44,429 bases of DNA. Source: Gnetum montanum (taxonomy: Eukaryota; Streptophyta; Gnetopsida; Gnetales; Gnetaceae). The notes beneath the pieces are model-generated. The model was not told the DNA's origin. It searched no databases and was given only the letters and a program-made list of their open reading frames with translations. A program made the translations under genes and the position numbers. Of this stretch, positions 34,964-44,429 are shown one piece after another. The stretch spans positions 286,408 to 330,836 of the forward strand of contig MNCI01022121.1 in the NCBI GenBank assembly GCA_015680685.1. Reading direction: 5' to 3'. Position 1 is the first letter of the stretch, and each line of letters starts with the position of its first letter.

Positions 34964-36008
34964 TGTACTGTCTGAAATCGTCGATCTCTGGCTGGAATGA
35001 AACAAAAACCTAAAGATCCCTGGACATGCACAGAAGATCCTACCTTCACTTGAGGGAAATCTAGAATTAATGAAGGCAGAGTAACTTGAGTGATTTGCAT
35101 GCGGATTAGGCAAGGATTTCCCCAAACATACACCAATATACTGTACACTGGGTTATACGTAAACGGCGTAACAGATGTAAAACTGAGCATAAACATACAA
35201 GAATATAAACAGTAAGCACACAAGAATGAACAAAAACTATAACAAATATTGGCCAAAATTGCAGCAATAGTATTGCATAATAAAACTTACAATGCACCAG
35301 TCTAGATGCAGTTGTGGGTCTGACACAAGGCGGATGAAGAGCCTCCGTGATGCGGAGGGAAGAGGGTATGTTGGTTTGGACTGCAGCATAGCGTGAAGGC
35401 TGTATGCTCAACGTGCAAGGTCCAAGTCCAATGTATAGGATTTTTTGCTTTGATTTTTTTAGCATCTCTGGTTTTTTTTCATCTTGCCAAAATTGCCTCC
35501 CTGGTCCAGTGAAAAATTGGGACTTTTATCAAGTTTTTGGGCGTTGGATTCTAAAGGATTTTCGGTCGGATGACATGGATGCCAATGTACATGGATGTCA
35601 ACGTACAGCATGGATGCTAGTGTACATGGATGGCAACGTATAGCATGCCAGTGTATAGCATGCAAGAGTACATGGATGCCAGCATACATGGATGCCAGCG
35701 TACAGGATGCCAGCGTATAGGGATGCCAACGTACAGGATGCCAGCGTACATGGATGCCAGCGTACAGCATGCTAGCGTACAGCATGCCAGCGTACAGCAT
35801 GCTAGCATACAGGGATGCTAGCATATAGGATTCAAATGTACATGGATGCTAACATACAGCATGCCAGCGTAAATGGATGCTAGTGTACATGGATGCCAAC
35901 GTACAGGATGCCAGCGTACAACATGCCAGCGTAGAGGGATGCCAATGTATAGGATGTGAGCGTACATGGATGCCAGCGTACATGGATGCCAGCATATAGC
36001 ATGCTAGC
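34964..36008 (-). repeat. Minus-strand B/C-type LTR, truncated by element C
   Basis: Its 3' end on the minus strand, ACAGTACA at 34964, matches the LTR B end, with the shared GTTTACGTATAACCCAG-type block near 35160. No primer site follows that end, so the LTR edge is an insertion border rather than an internal junction. A U3 minisatellite of about 25-30 units of the ATGCCAGCGTACA type fills 35575-36005. The LTR start is not present because element C is inserted at 36009. Confidence 0.88.
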
Positions 36009-37321
36009 TGAAACACCACAAAAAATATTTTAAGTGTTGTGCTAGCGTTCACGCCCAGCGTCCACGCCCAGCGTTCACGCCCAGCGTCTACGCCCAGCGT
36101 GCACGCCCAGCGTTCACGCCCAGCGTCTACGCCCGACGTTCACGCTCAGTGTCCACGCCCAGCTCAGTGTACACGCCCAGGTATGGCAGGGGTACACGCT
36201 CGACGACAGGATTTCCAATGGCAACATGAAGATGACACCAAAGAGCAAAGATTGAAGCAAGTGGACATCCGTCGATCTCTACGCCCGGCGTATACGCCCA
36301 GCGTACACGCCAGCTTCTAAATATTTACGATCAGCGTATACGCCCAGCGTGTACGCCCAGCGTGTACGCTCAGCGTACACGCCAGCTTGTAATGTATACG
36401 CCCAGCGTGTACCGAGTTTCTAAATTGTAACGCCCGGTCTGTACGCCACGTGTCTCCCCATCCGCTTTTCCCGGTAACCCTACCCCTATAAATAGCCCAA
36501 TTTTCTATGTTTACCAGGTCCGCAAAAATTTACCAGAGTCGACCCAGGGCAATTACGCTGCTGAAACCCTCACACGCTCACGCTTACGCCGAGAGTCCTG
36601 CATGCCGCAAGCTGCACGTTGAGCACCGGCCGCGCTTCGCCCACCGTGTCCGCCAGCTGCATCCTTCCCGTTCACCGGGGCTTTACGTCCGCCTTGTGTC
36701 CCCACACAACTGCGTTAGACCGGTGCACAAAACTTTAATTCCATAATCTATTATTTACATTTACAGCAAGTTCTTTTTACAGTTTTACGTTAATTTGGCC
36801 TGTGCTCTGTTTTTGCTTGTCTACGCTCGCGCTCCGCGCTCGGCTCAGGCCCGAAGACGGCCACTCTTTACGCTCGCTGCGGGTTCCTTTCTAGTTTTAC
36901 GTCAATTTGGCCCGCCCTTCGTTCACGCCCGTTCGCATTTCCGCTCCGTCTCCGCCCACTATTCACGTCACCCGCCTGCTCACGCTCTACATTCATTCAC
37001 GCTGTTTATGCTCACGCCATATGCTTACGCTGTGATCCTTTCTGTTTACGCTGTTCACGCCCCATTCCGTTTACGCCCAGTATCCTTACGCCGTGCACGC
37101 CTGATTCGTTGTTTACACCCCGTTTACGTATAACCCAGCGTATAACGCTCCGGTGGTGCTCGGGGAAGTCCTTGTTTGATCCGCGTGCGGACCATCCAAG
37201 GCACTCTGCCTTCGCCCACTCCAGCTCGCCCTCAAGCGGAGGCAGGGTCAACTGTGCTCACCCGCATCTCTTTCGGTGTTCGTCACGTTCCAGCCTTGCA
37301 CCGACGATTTCGGTCAGCACA
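36009..37321 (+). repeat. 5' LTR of element C with palindromic 13-bp array
   Basis: 1313 bp, TGAAACACC...CAGCACA. 36047-36180 is a tandem array of 13-base units GCGTNNACGCCCA, each holding the perfect palindrome GCGTNNACGC; a looser series continues to about 36410. TATA box TATAAATA at 36487-36494. R/U5 is rich in TTTACGC and TCACGC. CpG content is visibly higher than in the other LTRs, as expected for a recent copy. Confidence 0.93.
36487..36494 (+). promoter_or_regulatory. TATA box of element C LTR
   Basis: TATAAATA in CCCCTATAAATAGCCC, directly downstream of the palindromic array. Confidence 0.75.
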
Positions 37322-37326
37322 GTTTT

Positions 37327-37344
37327 TGGCGCTAGAAGGAGGGC
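37327..37344 (+). other. Primer-binding site of element C
   Basis: TGGCGCTAGAAGGAGGGC, five bases after the LTR end; it is the least decayed copy and serves as reference for A and B. The primer tRNA is not assigned. Confidence 0.8.
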
Positions 37345-37410
37345 CCTTCACTAAACAGGCCTCACGTCCCTCAGCGTACACGCTGATCAGCGTCCTCGCT
37401 GCCGCGTTTG

Positions 37411-37610
37411 AACCAAACCCTAGCGTATACGCTGCACGCTTACGCCAGCGTTCACGCTGCAGCCAAACCCTAGCGTATACGCTGCACGCTTACGCCAGCG
37501 TTCACGCTGCAGCCAAACCCTAGCGTATACGTTGTACGCTTACGCCAACGTTCACGCTGCAGCCAAACCCTAGCGTATACGCTGTACACTTACGCCAGTG
37601 TTCACGCTGG
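37411..37610 (+). repeat. Four 50-bp tandem repeats in element C leader
   Basis: TAGCGTATAC recurs at 37421, 37471, 37521 and 37571, exactly 50 bases apart. Each unit holds GCGTATACGC and GCGTTCACGC palindromes or their one-base variants. The first two units are almost identical and the last two carry mostly transitions. They lie in the leader before the gag ATG. Confidence 0.9.
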
Positions 37611-37691
37611 ACACTTAGCCTTTAAACTCGTCTACGCCACCGCATACATTGTTATCCATATCAATTCCACACGCGCAAATCGTTTATAATC

Positions 37692-40600
37692 ATGAATCCG
37701 ATCAACATCACTGCTGCTACTACCCAGAACGTTAACATTTCAGACACAACAACTGCCCAGCAACCAACCACACAACCTACGGGAGGGCAACCCACAATGG
37801 GGCCCCGTCGATCGTTGAGGTTGCAAGGGAGAGACCCTGCCGCTAACATCATAAGCCAGGACGAATATAACTTTATTTGCATTAAGATACAAGCCAGCCT
37901 GGCAGTAGACCGGGCTGAGATGGAAGTAAAAAGGCAGTTTGAGATCTTTTACAGAGGGGGGTATGAATTCATCCCTTCCCCATACGACGTAATCCCCATT
38001 CCAGAGCAATTCTCGGAGCTCTTTACGCAGCTCCTCCTGCACAGGAGCCAATCGTTAGACCAGGTTACGGTAGAACCACAACGGGATGAAGAGGACGAAT
38101 TCGCTGCGCAATCTGAGCATGAAGACTCCTATCATACTCTCAGTCCGCATAACCACGTGAACCCTGTATTTAACTCGGACGCAGGGGAGACCATACCCTT
38201 CCAACCTATTACCTCTGACCACGCCCAAGCAGTGTTACAAGTAGCATCCGCATCAGCTCAAGTCCCTCCCCAGGGCCACCCTTTGTCGAATGCCTTCCCT
38301 TTTACATTTGCAGGTTTATCCTCACAAGCGCAACCCCCTCACAACAACCAAGGAGTGACGTGTCAAGCCCAGTCCCAAGTGGTAAGAATGCCGCATGTCA
38401 TACCTGTGTCCACATCTGCTCACTACATCCCGCATATCCAAACACACGCGCCCCCTTTCACTGCCGTAACCCAACAAGGAGCCTCCTCGTACAACATGGC
38501 TGGACAGTGGCCGATGACGGGCACGACGTCGCACCAGGTGTCTCACCACTACATTCCACCCCATACGTTACCACCGATTCACGTACCTCAGACACAGCCA
38601 CGACCGCAACAGCAACAGCATCCTCTCTATAATGTAATGCCCCCGATGCCGTCTACTATACACTTCCCGCAAACGCAACCCCCAACGGCGCAACTTTCAG
38701 CCTTTCAGTCAACCGTTCAACAATCTAACCTACACAACGCGTCACAAGCCCAAACCACCTTGCTCCCAAATGCTCAGGATTGGGCAGATGCCAAAAGAAT
38801 GATGCAGGAATTGACAGATGAGGTAAAGCGCCTCAAAACCGTCACCGATGGGGAGATGAAAGTGGTAGATTTCTACAATGATGACCCCATCAGCTCCTCT
38901 GTCCCACCTTTAACCTTGCCCAAAGGTGTTCCCTTGCCAACATTAACCAAGTATAACGGCGAGACAGATCCTAACGCCCATCTCATAACATTCCGGTTGG
39001 AATGCGCCCTGCTCCAAGCCTGGCCCCACGCTGTCCTCCGGGTGTTCCCCATGTCCCTTACGGGGAGGGCACTCGATTGGTACCGTGCCTTGCCCAGGAA
39101 CTCCATCTGTGCTTTGGATGATCTTATACGCCAGTTTGTGACCCGGTTTAAGTACAACTTGAAACCCGAGCCAACGCTGGATAGCCTCATGCAGATTAAG
39201 CAGGGGCCTCTCGAACCGATCCAAAAATTTATTCAAAGATGGAGCGCAGCTCTGAACGAGCTTCATGAACCGATCTCCCCATTTTACCTACTTACGATCC
39301 TAAAAGGAGCAGTCAACGATTTCTTTAAATCTAAACTGTATTACCTCAATGCGCGAGATCTCAATCAAGCGTTTGAGCAAATTAAGAACATCGAAGAAGC
39401 TGCCCAAAACAGTCATGATCCAGCCTACATAGCCTTTAAGAATCAACATACTAAGAAAGACAAAGAAAAGGCTAAAACCACTATAGCAGCCGTAGCAGGG
39501 ACGCAACAACAAAAGCCACCGATGCCACCTACTAACTACTATCACCCCCAGCCCGCAGCCACCACGCAGGAATCATCATCTCAACAGAATCCGACAAATC
39601 GTACATGGAATTTTGAGAGGAAAGAACCCTCTCAATACACGCCTCTGCCAATGAAGCCTTCTCAACTCTTCGATCAACTCCTAAAGGCTGGGTTGATGAG
39701 CCACAAACAATTGTCCCCTGCGGCCATACAAAGACACGACCGATTTTGTCAACTCGTACAGAATCCGGGCCTAGCCACCCCAGATGAGTCCCCCGTGCCC
39801 AAAGGGTTCCGGATGGATCGCTTTTGCGATTATCATCAAAGACCAGGCCATGGAACAGATTACTGTTTTACTTTGAAACAGGATATCCAACGGATGATTG
39901 ACGAAGGTAGCATCACATTCGACGGAGCTAACCCCGTCCAACCACAAAATCAAGCCATGGGAGTGTATAAAGACCCCCTAAACACTAAGGAGGCTCCATA
40001 CACAATTAGCACGATTTACTGTGACAATGAGCCCGACACACCCCACATTAACACGGTACACCCCGAGGATAGGGAAGTACCTAACAAGCCGTTTGTAGTT
40101 CGAATCCCTCCCGCTGAGCCCGTGCTCGCACCCCAGACATCCCGCACCCCGCAGCGGCCGTACGTGGTCCGAGTGCCCTCGACTACACTTGCCTCCCATA
40201 TGACAACGCGCCAACAATCCTACGTGGTGCGCATTCCCCTCGTTAATCCCACGAGCACAACAACACCTTACGCTCGGCCTGCCCCTTTCGTAGTCCAAGT
40301 ACCACCAGCTGTTGCAATGACGGAAGTCCCGCCTCCACTAAGGCCAACTCCATACGTCGTCTGGGTTCCCGCACAGGCTCCTGCCCAGTCATACCCGCAA
40401 CCCCGTTCTGCCCCATATGTCGTAAAGGTCCCTGGACAATCCCAGGGTCCGAGGCTAGGCCCTTGTAACACACGAGAAAGCCTAGCGGACAGGCTCGCAC
40501 GCGAACGCATGGAGAAAGAACGCCAACGGCTAGCCGTGGGGCCACCTAAACCAACACCTCTCAACTGCATGCCTACGGCATCATCTGATAATCAACCGGA

Positions 40601-41771
40601 CATAGGCAGCAACGGCGAAACCTCTCGGACGCATGAACAACGTGACACTACTAACACCCGTAAGAACGACAAATCACAGAAACGCGAGATAAAACTCCTG
40701 GGCCCGATGGACCCGGTCCCTCTCAACCAAAATGCTCCTGACAGCAGGGATTTCGCGACGGTTCTAACGCAAGTCACTCAGGCACTGAAACAAAAAAACA
40801 CGTCTCTAAGCTTATATGATCTAGTTTTGACTTCCCAGACTCATCGCGAAGCGCTTGTACGCATGTTGACGTCTATCCCGATTAGTGAGGACCTGCCTCC
40901 GAGCGAACCAGCAATCCATGCGGTGATGTATTCTCCTCGCGGGGTCAGCCCTAACGCCTTAAGCTTTCGGGACGAGAGCATCAAAACAGATAAAACAACC
41001 GGCGAGACGACTACAACCCCCATGTTCATAACTATACATATAAACCAATTTAAGATACATAGGGTACATGTAGATGATGGGGCGGCCACTAACGTTGTTC
41101 CTTATCCAATCATCGAACAATTGGGACTTACAGACACGATCAAACCCACTACAACCGCATGTTTGAAATCCTTCAGTGGGTCGCGTGTATTAGTCAAAGG
41201 CACGATAACCCTTGACTTTATAACGGGGAACCAGTTCCCTACATCCGCTGATTTCTTGGTAGTCGATGAGATGCCAGGGTTCAATCTCATCCTGGGAAGG
41301 CCCTGATTAGCCCAGTTAAGAGCTGTATCATCTCCTATACATCAGGAAATCCACCTGCCCTATGAGGGCAGAGAGGTCGTTATACATGGGGAAGCGAAAA
41401 TTCCCATAATCTCTTCAAGCTTAGAAATAGAACAAGGGTCACAAATAGAGATTGAAAAGCCTAGCTCAAATGACGAGAAACCTCGGTCGCCAACAGATGT
41501 CAAGTCCCCTGTCATAGATCGAAAGCCTCCCAACACCGAAACACCATTATCTGACATACCACACCCGCGGTCTCGTGAAGAAGACGACGCAGGAGTAACG
41601 ACTAATGCCGAACCGCTCAAAAGTACAACCACCGAAAACATTCCAGCAAATGTCCCCTAGGCTGAATTGCCATTCAACATAATCAGCGAGGGAGATGCTG
41701 AGTATAAAATAGTTCCTGTCAGTACATCCGCTGATTTAAAAATAAAGAATATCAAGAAACAATTAAAATAG
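37692..41771 (+). pseudogene. Element C gag-protease polyprotein, nearly intact
   Basis: Open for 1204 codons from ATG 37692 to a TGA at 41304-41306 that replaces the Trp of the ILGRPW motif. The frame then runs on through a TAG near 41658 to TAG 41769-41771. Order: N-terminal SLRLQG and DEYNFICIKIQ block, a Gln/Pro-rich linker (residues about 130-350), capsid block (DFYNDDPISSSV, DWYRALPRNSI, FKYNLKP), zinc motif FCDYHQRPGHGTDYC (about residue 710), six [FY]-V-V-x-[VI]-P motifs (about 800-920), a charged linker, and retropepsin with HVDDGAATNVV. The protease active site reads DDG where DSG or DTG is usual. It encodes structural protein and the processing protease; one or two stops separate it from a full-length frame. 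Confidence 0.93.
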
Positions 41772-41785
41772 AAAGCAAATCCTTA

Positions 41786-42150
41786 GTCCGAAACGACGTT
41801 AAACTATAAAAAGTCCGAAACGATGTTAAACTATAAAAAGTCCGAAACGACGTTAAACTATAAAAAGTCCGAAACGACGTTAAACTATAAAAAGTCCGAA
41901 ACGACATTAAACTATGATAAGACAACAAGCAACTAGAAGCCAGTCCCCGGTCCAAAATGACACTAAACTATCATGTCCGCAATGACATAAAACTAGCCAC
42001 GATCAGCAATGATCGGTTACCCAAGAAGTCTGTCCGTATTCTCCAAAACATTCCTTGGTTACGCATATGGCCCGAAATGGCGATAAACTACGCATGTGGC
42101 CCGAAATGGCGATAAACTACGCATGTGGCCCGAAATGGCGATAAACTAGT
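41786..42150 (+). repeat. Hairpin-repeat arrays of element C (27-bp and 29-bp units)
   Basis: Five near-identical 27-base units start at 41786, 41813, 41840, 41867 and 41894: GTC-CGAAAC-GAC, GT, TAAACTA, spacer. About three divergent copies follow. Then three 29-base units (42066-42150) have GCC-CGAAAT-GGC, GA, TAAACTA. The two sets show the same architecture with paired stem changes. Confidence 0.92.
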
Positions 42151-42422
42151 GCCTGCTTTTCATTTTATTCCTAACCGCCTCCTGTATCGCCTTTAAAAAA
42201 AAATATATAGAAAATAAACCAAAAATATTTTATGTCTCTACGGCGTCTTAAACCCAAAATCAACAACAAGAATATATACATATGTGTCCACATTATTATA
42301 TACAATCGACCGCCTCCCTTTATTTCATAATATTCAAGTTACACTTCTAATACAAGTTGAATTAATACAAGTCTCAAGAAAACACAAAAAAAAAAGAGAG
42401 AGAAGAAGAAGACATTTAAACG
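42151..42422 (+). other. AT-rich spacer between repeat array and antisense gene
   Basis: AT-rich with runs such as AAAAAAAATATATAG and an AG-rich run at 42387-42410. On the minus strand this is the expected 3' untranslated region and terminator of the antisense gene. Nothing else is recognised. Confidence 0.4.
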
Positions 42423-44429
42423 CTAAGCGCTTGGGGCATGAGGATCATCCTCCTCAGGCCCACCAGCACCAGACGCCCCTGCTCCACTGGAGCCAACTTC
42501 GCCAATCTCGTGACCACCTTCATCCTGAAAAGACCGAAGAGAAAATAATTAACATAAAAAAAACGAGAGAATGTTAAAATTTCAAACATCAATCAACCGG
42601 TTAACTCCGAAAAGAGACAAAACGCTTACCATAGGAGGTCCCCCCAAGCCGAATTCAAGCCGTCGTAGGATCTCCTCTTCAGGAACACTAGCCCAATCCG
42701 TCCCATCCAAACCCAAGTCTATATCAGCCAAAGCCTTGCCCTTATCAATCGCCGACCAGGTGGGGCATTTCAGAGGGAATTCACCCACCGACACCTCCCC
42801 AGAAGCTGTCGTTATCCGTCGTTTCGGAGACTCCATCTCCACAACCGTGTTCTGGGCGAAGGTGTCAAAAGCGGAGCGCAGACCGAGACCTTCCACAAAC
42901 ATCTCTAACTGTCACTTCTCAATTGAAACTTCTTTTAGCGACTTTTTGTATTGATGCTTGTGGTTCTTTTCGTCTTGTCCCCATTTGCGAACTTTGGAGG
43001 CAAAGGCCTTCCAATCTTGACACTTAGTGTTCAGCAGGTCAATTTGGGCTCTGCGCTCCCCCAGCTTCCATATCATCCCTGCATGGCGATTAAGAAGGTC
43101 CCAATACCTTGTATAGGTGACCTCGGATGTCCGCCAAGAGCGATCATTGTTTAACCTAGCTGCTGCGAACTCATAGCGGGCCTTCAAATCATCACGTTCT
43201 TTTGACAAGGCAGAATTCTCTTTCTCTTTGTCCTGAATTTGAAGCCACAATTGTTCGATAGAGCGCCTGCACGTCCACACTGCTTTAGCATTATGAACAA
43301 AACCCTCTGCTACCTCTTCATATACGGGTCTGGGCACTTGTTCAATTTCATGGGAAAGTGCGGGCAAGCTCTCCATATGGACGGGCTCAGATGGGTCCCA
43401 CCTTAGCTGGGCGCCTGTTCGTGGGAAAAAGGTAAACGTTAAAACAAATGGGACTAAGGACCCAACTCTAAAACGAAAACTTTAGATACACCCATACCTA
43501 TATTGGGGTTGATCCTCTCGATGCGTTTGACAACCTCTTCAGCCACCCCAGCCACGAAATCCCTTTTACTTGGCATCTCCATCCAAGTAAAAGGACCGTC
43601 GGTGCGCGAAGAGCTAGCCTTCGGAGGCACTTCGGGAGGGATCTCTTGTTCCTTCTCTGAGACAGTCTCACCCTCCTCTGAATCAAACGAAAACACGTCA
43701 TAATAGGATAATCTAAGAACATATTAGGCTGCAATAACTGACCAATGAGACATACCGTTCCTTCTAATCTCCTCTTGGGTTGGAGGATCTCCAAGATCAA
43801 GGTCCCCTGAAAGAAAGCTTTTGAGCATTTCTTCAGTTTCCGCTTGGTCGTCCAGGGGTTCAGTGCCCCCAGTTCCTCCAGTCACCTCCTCTAGCAATTC
43901 GGTACCTCCCGCCGGGTCGGTCAATTCCTCATCTTCTGGTATAGGCGGCAGGTCATGTCTCTCGACTGCTCAATTCAAGATGAGCCAAGTCAGTTGCGCA
44001 CACAACCAGCAACAGTTAAAATTATGTGTAAGACAAGTAGAATAAAGGGCGAGAAATTTACCAGGAATCTTGAATCGGATCCGCTTTACCCTAGGCTGCT
44101 CAATTTTGCTTGTTCCCTCGGGTGTGCTGTCGCGCTTCCCCAGTTTAGACTTCGCTTTGCCAATTACCTCCTTTACCACCCGCTCCGCCTTCCTTGAAGT
44201 TGGAGGTACTCCATCAGGTTCCACCCCTAGGCTGTCGCGTGTGTGGAGCGAAGGGCCAGACGATCCACCTGTAGTAATTGTAAGGGATTCATCGATCCCC
44301 TTGGGGGCGTCTTGGGACTTGGCGATGTCGAATAGGTGGTTCACCCAGGGGCGAGACAACTGATATCTATCNAATAGACCTGTCTCTTGCTATAGCACCC
44401 GTGTCAGGGGTGTTAACGTGATTTTCGAA
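42423..44429 (-). pseudogene. Antisense multi-exon gene of element C (best preserved copy)
   Basis: Minus-strand exons: from about 44389 (or beyond the window) to 44062, 43965-43756, 43677-43498, 43414-42630 and 42534-42423. Introns are 96, 78, 83 and 95 bp, all GT-AG, with phases 1, 1, 1 and 0. The acceptor at 43678 follows a clear pyrimidine tract. Exons encode LSRPWVNHLFDIAKSQ, a basic patch (RVKRIRFKIP), an acidic Gly/Glu-rich linker, QLRWDPSEP, a long charged coiled-coil-like region, NTKCQDWK, EKNHKHQYKK, LKCPTWS and a Gly/Ala-rich end (stop TAG 42423-42425). The only clear defect is TGA at 42912-42914; a TAG at 44390-44392 may lie in an intron. N-terminus off the window. Function unknown. 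Confidence 0.82.

Larger units (their letters stand above)
36009..44429 (+). mobile_element. Element C: youngest gag-pro retrotransposon, 3' end outside window
   Basis: 5' LTR, primer site, leader, near-intact gag-protease, hairpin-repeat array and antisense gene in the same order as element A. The 3' LTR and any downstream pol are beyond the window, so autonomy cannot be judged. It is inserted in the minisatellite of the minus-strand LTR; the five bases before it are CTAGC, to be matched on the far side. Confidence 0.92.

Noticed and set aside
34964-36008. 3' LTR of element D, or 5' LTR partner of the minus-strand LTR at 30102
   Set aside because: Orientation is opposite to D, and its inner edge lacks the primer-binding site that would follow a 5' LTR, so it is a separate insertion.
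36009-36420. rRNA, tRNA or snRNA gene suggested by repeated palindromes
   Set aside because: No cloverleaf, box A/B or conserved RNA core; the palindromes are short tandem LTR units.
41752-41955. Minus-strand 67-codon frame with repeated TSFRTFYSL
   Set aside because: Exact translation of the 27-bp tandem hairpin repeat; the repetition is at DNA level.
41786-42150. CRISPR-like regular repeats with spacers (also at 7794-8375)
   Set aside because: The units lie inside plant LTR retrotransposons, spacers are not unique sequences of fixed length, repeat copies diverge widely, and no cas genes are present.

Overview
The window is plant nuclear DNA made almost entirely of nested LTR retrotransposons of one Ty3/gypsy group. 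I see no ordinary host gene, rRNA, tRNA or CRISPR array. The evidence for a plant is 1.3-2.1 kb LTRs with TG...CA ends and plant-type TATA boxes, gag and protease of plant Ty3/gypsy type, a pol with two RNase H domains (a hallmark of the plant Tat lineage) and short GT-AG introns. The density of old nested elements suggests a very large genome such as that of a gymnosperm or fern, but the species cannot be fixed from sequence.

Layout, oldest layer first. Element D (+) is the host layer and the only one with pol. Its gag is cut into 1-94, 10929-11397 and 21176 onward. After gag-protease come a hairpin-repeat array (23600-24030), a multi-exon gene on the opposite strand (28633 down to 24213), a second array, pol (29620-30101 and 32336-34648) and a third array (34655-34963). 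Element A (95-10928, identical-length 1456-bp LTRs) is inserted in D gag. Element B (11398-21175, target duplication GGAAA) is inserted further down in D gag. A minus-strand LTR with a piece of B-like internal sequence (30102-32335) replaces the reverse-transcriptase core of D. Another minus-strand LTR (34964-36008) follows D array 3. Element C (36009 to beyond the window) is inserted in that LTR and is the youngest and best preserved.

A and B carry gag-protease but no pol, so they would need pol from a relative such as D. C is unresolved because the window ends before the place where pol would lie.

The most interesting content is not standard gag-pol. First, A, C and D share an antisense gene downstream of protease, with conserved intron positions and phases, an acidic, Gly- or charge-rich last exon, and in D a separate start exon and candidate promoter. 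In D it lies between protease and reverse transcriptase. Second, the arrays around this gene consist of a degenerate repeat of roughly 25-40 bp: a 3-5 bp stem, a 6-nt loop, then TAAACTRGC. The stems covary between copies. Third, the LTRs and leaders are packed with the palindrome GCGTNNACGC and TACGC/GCGTA variants. Together these look like a lineage-specific module carried by both autonomous and non-autonomous members.
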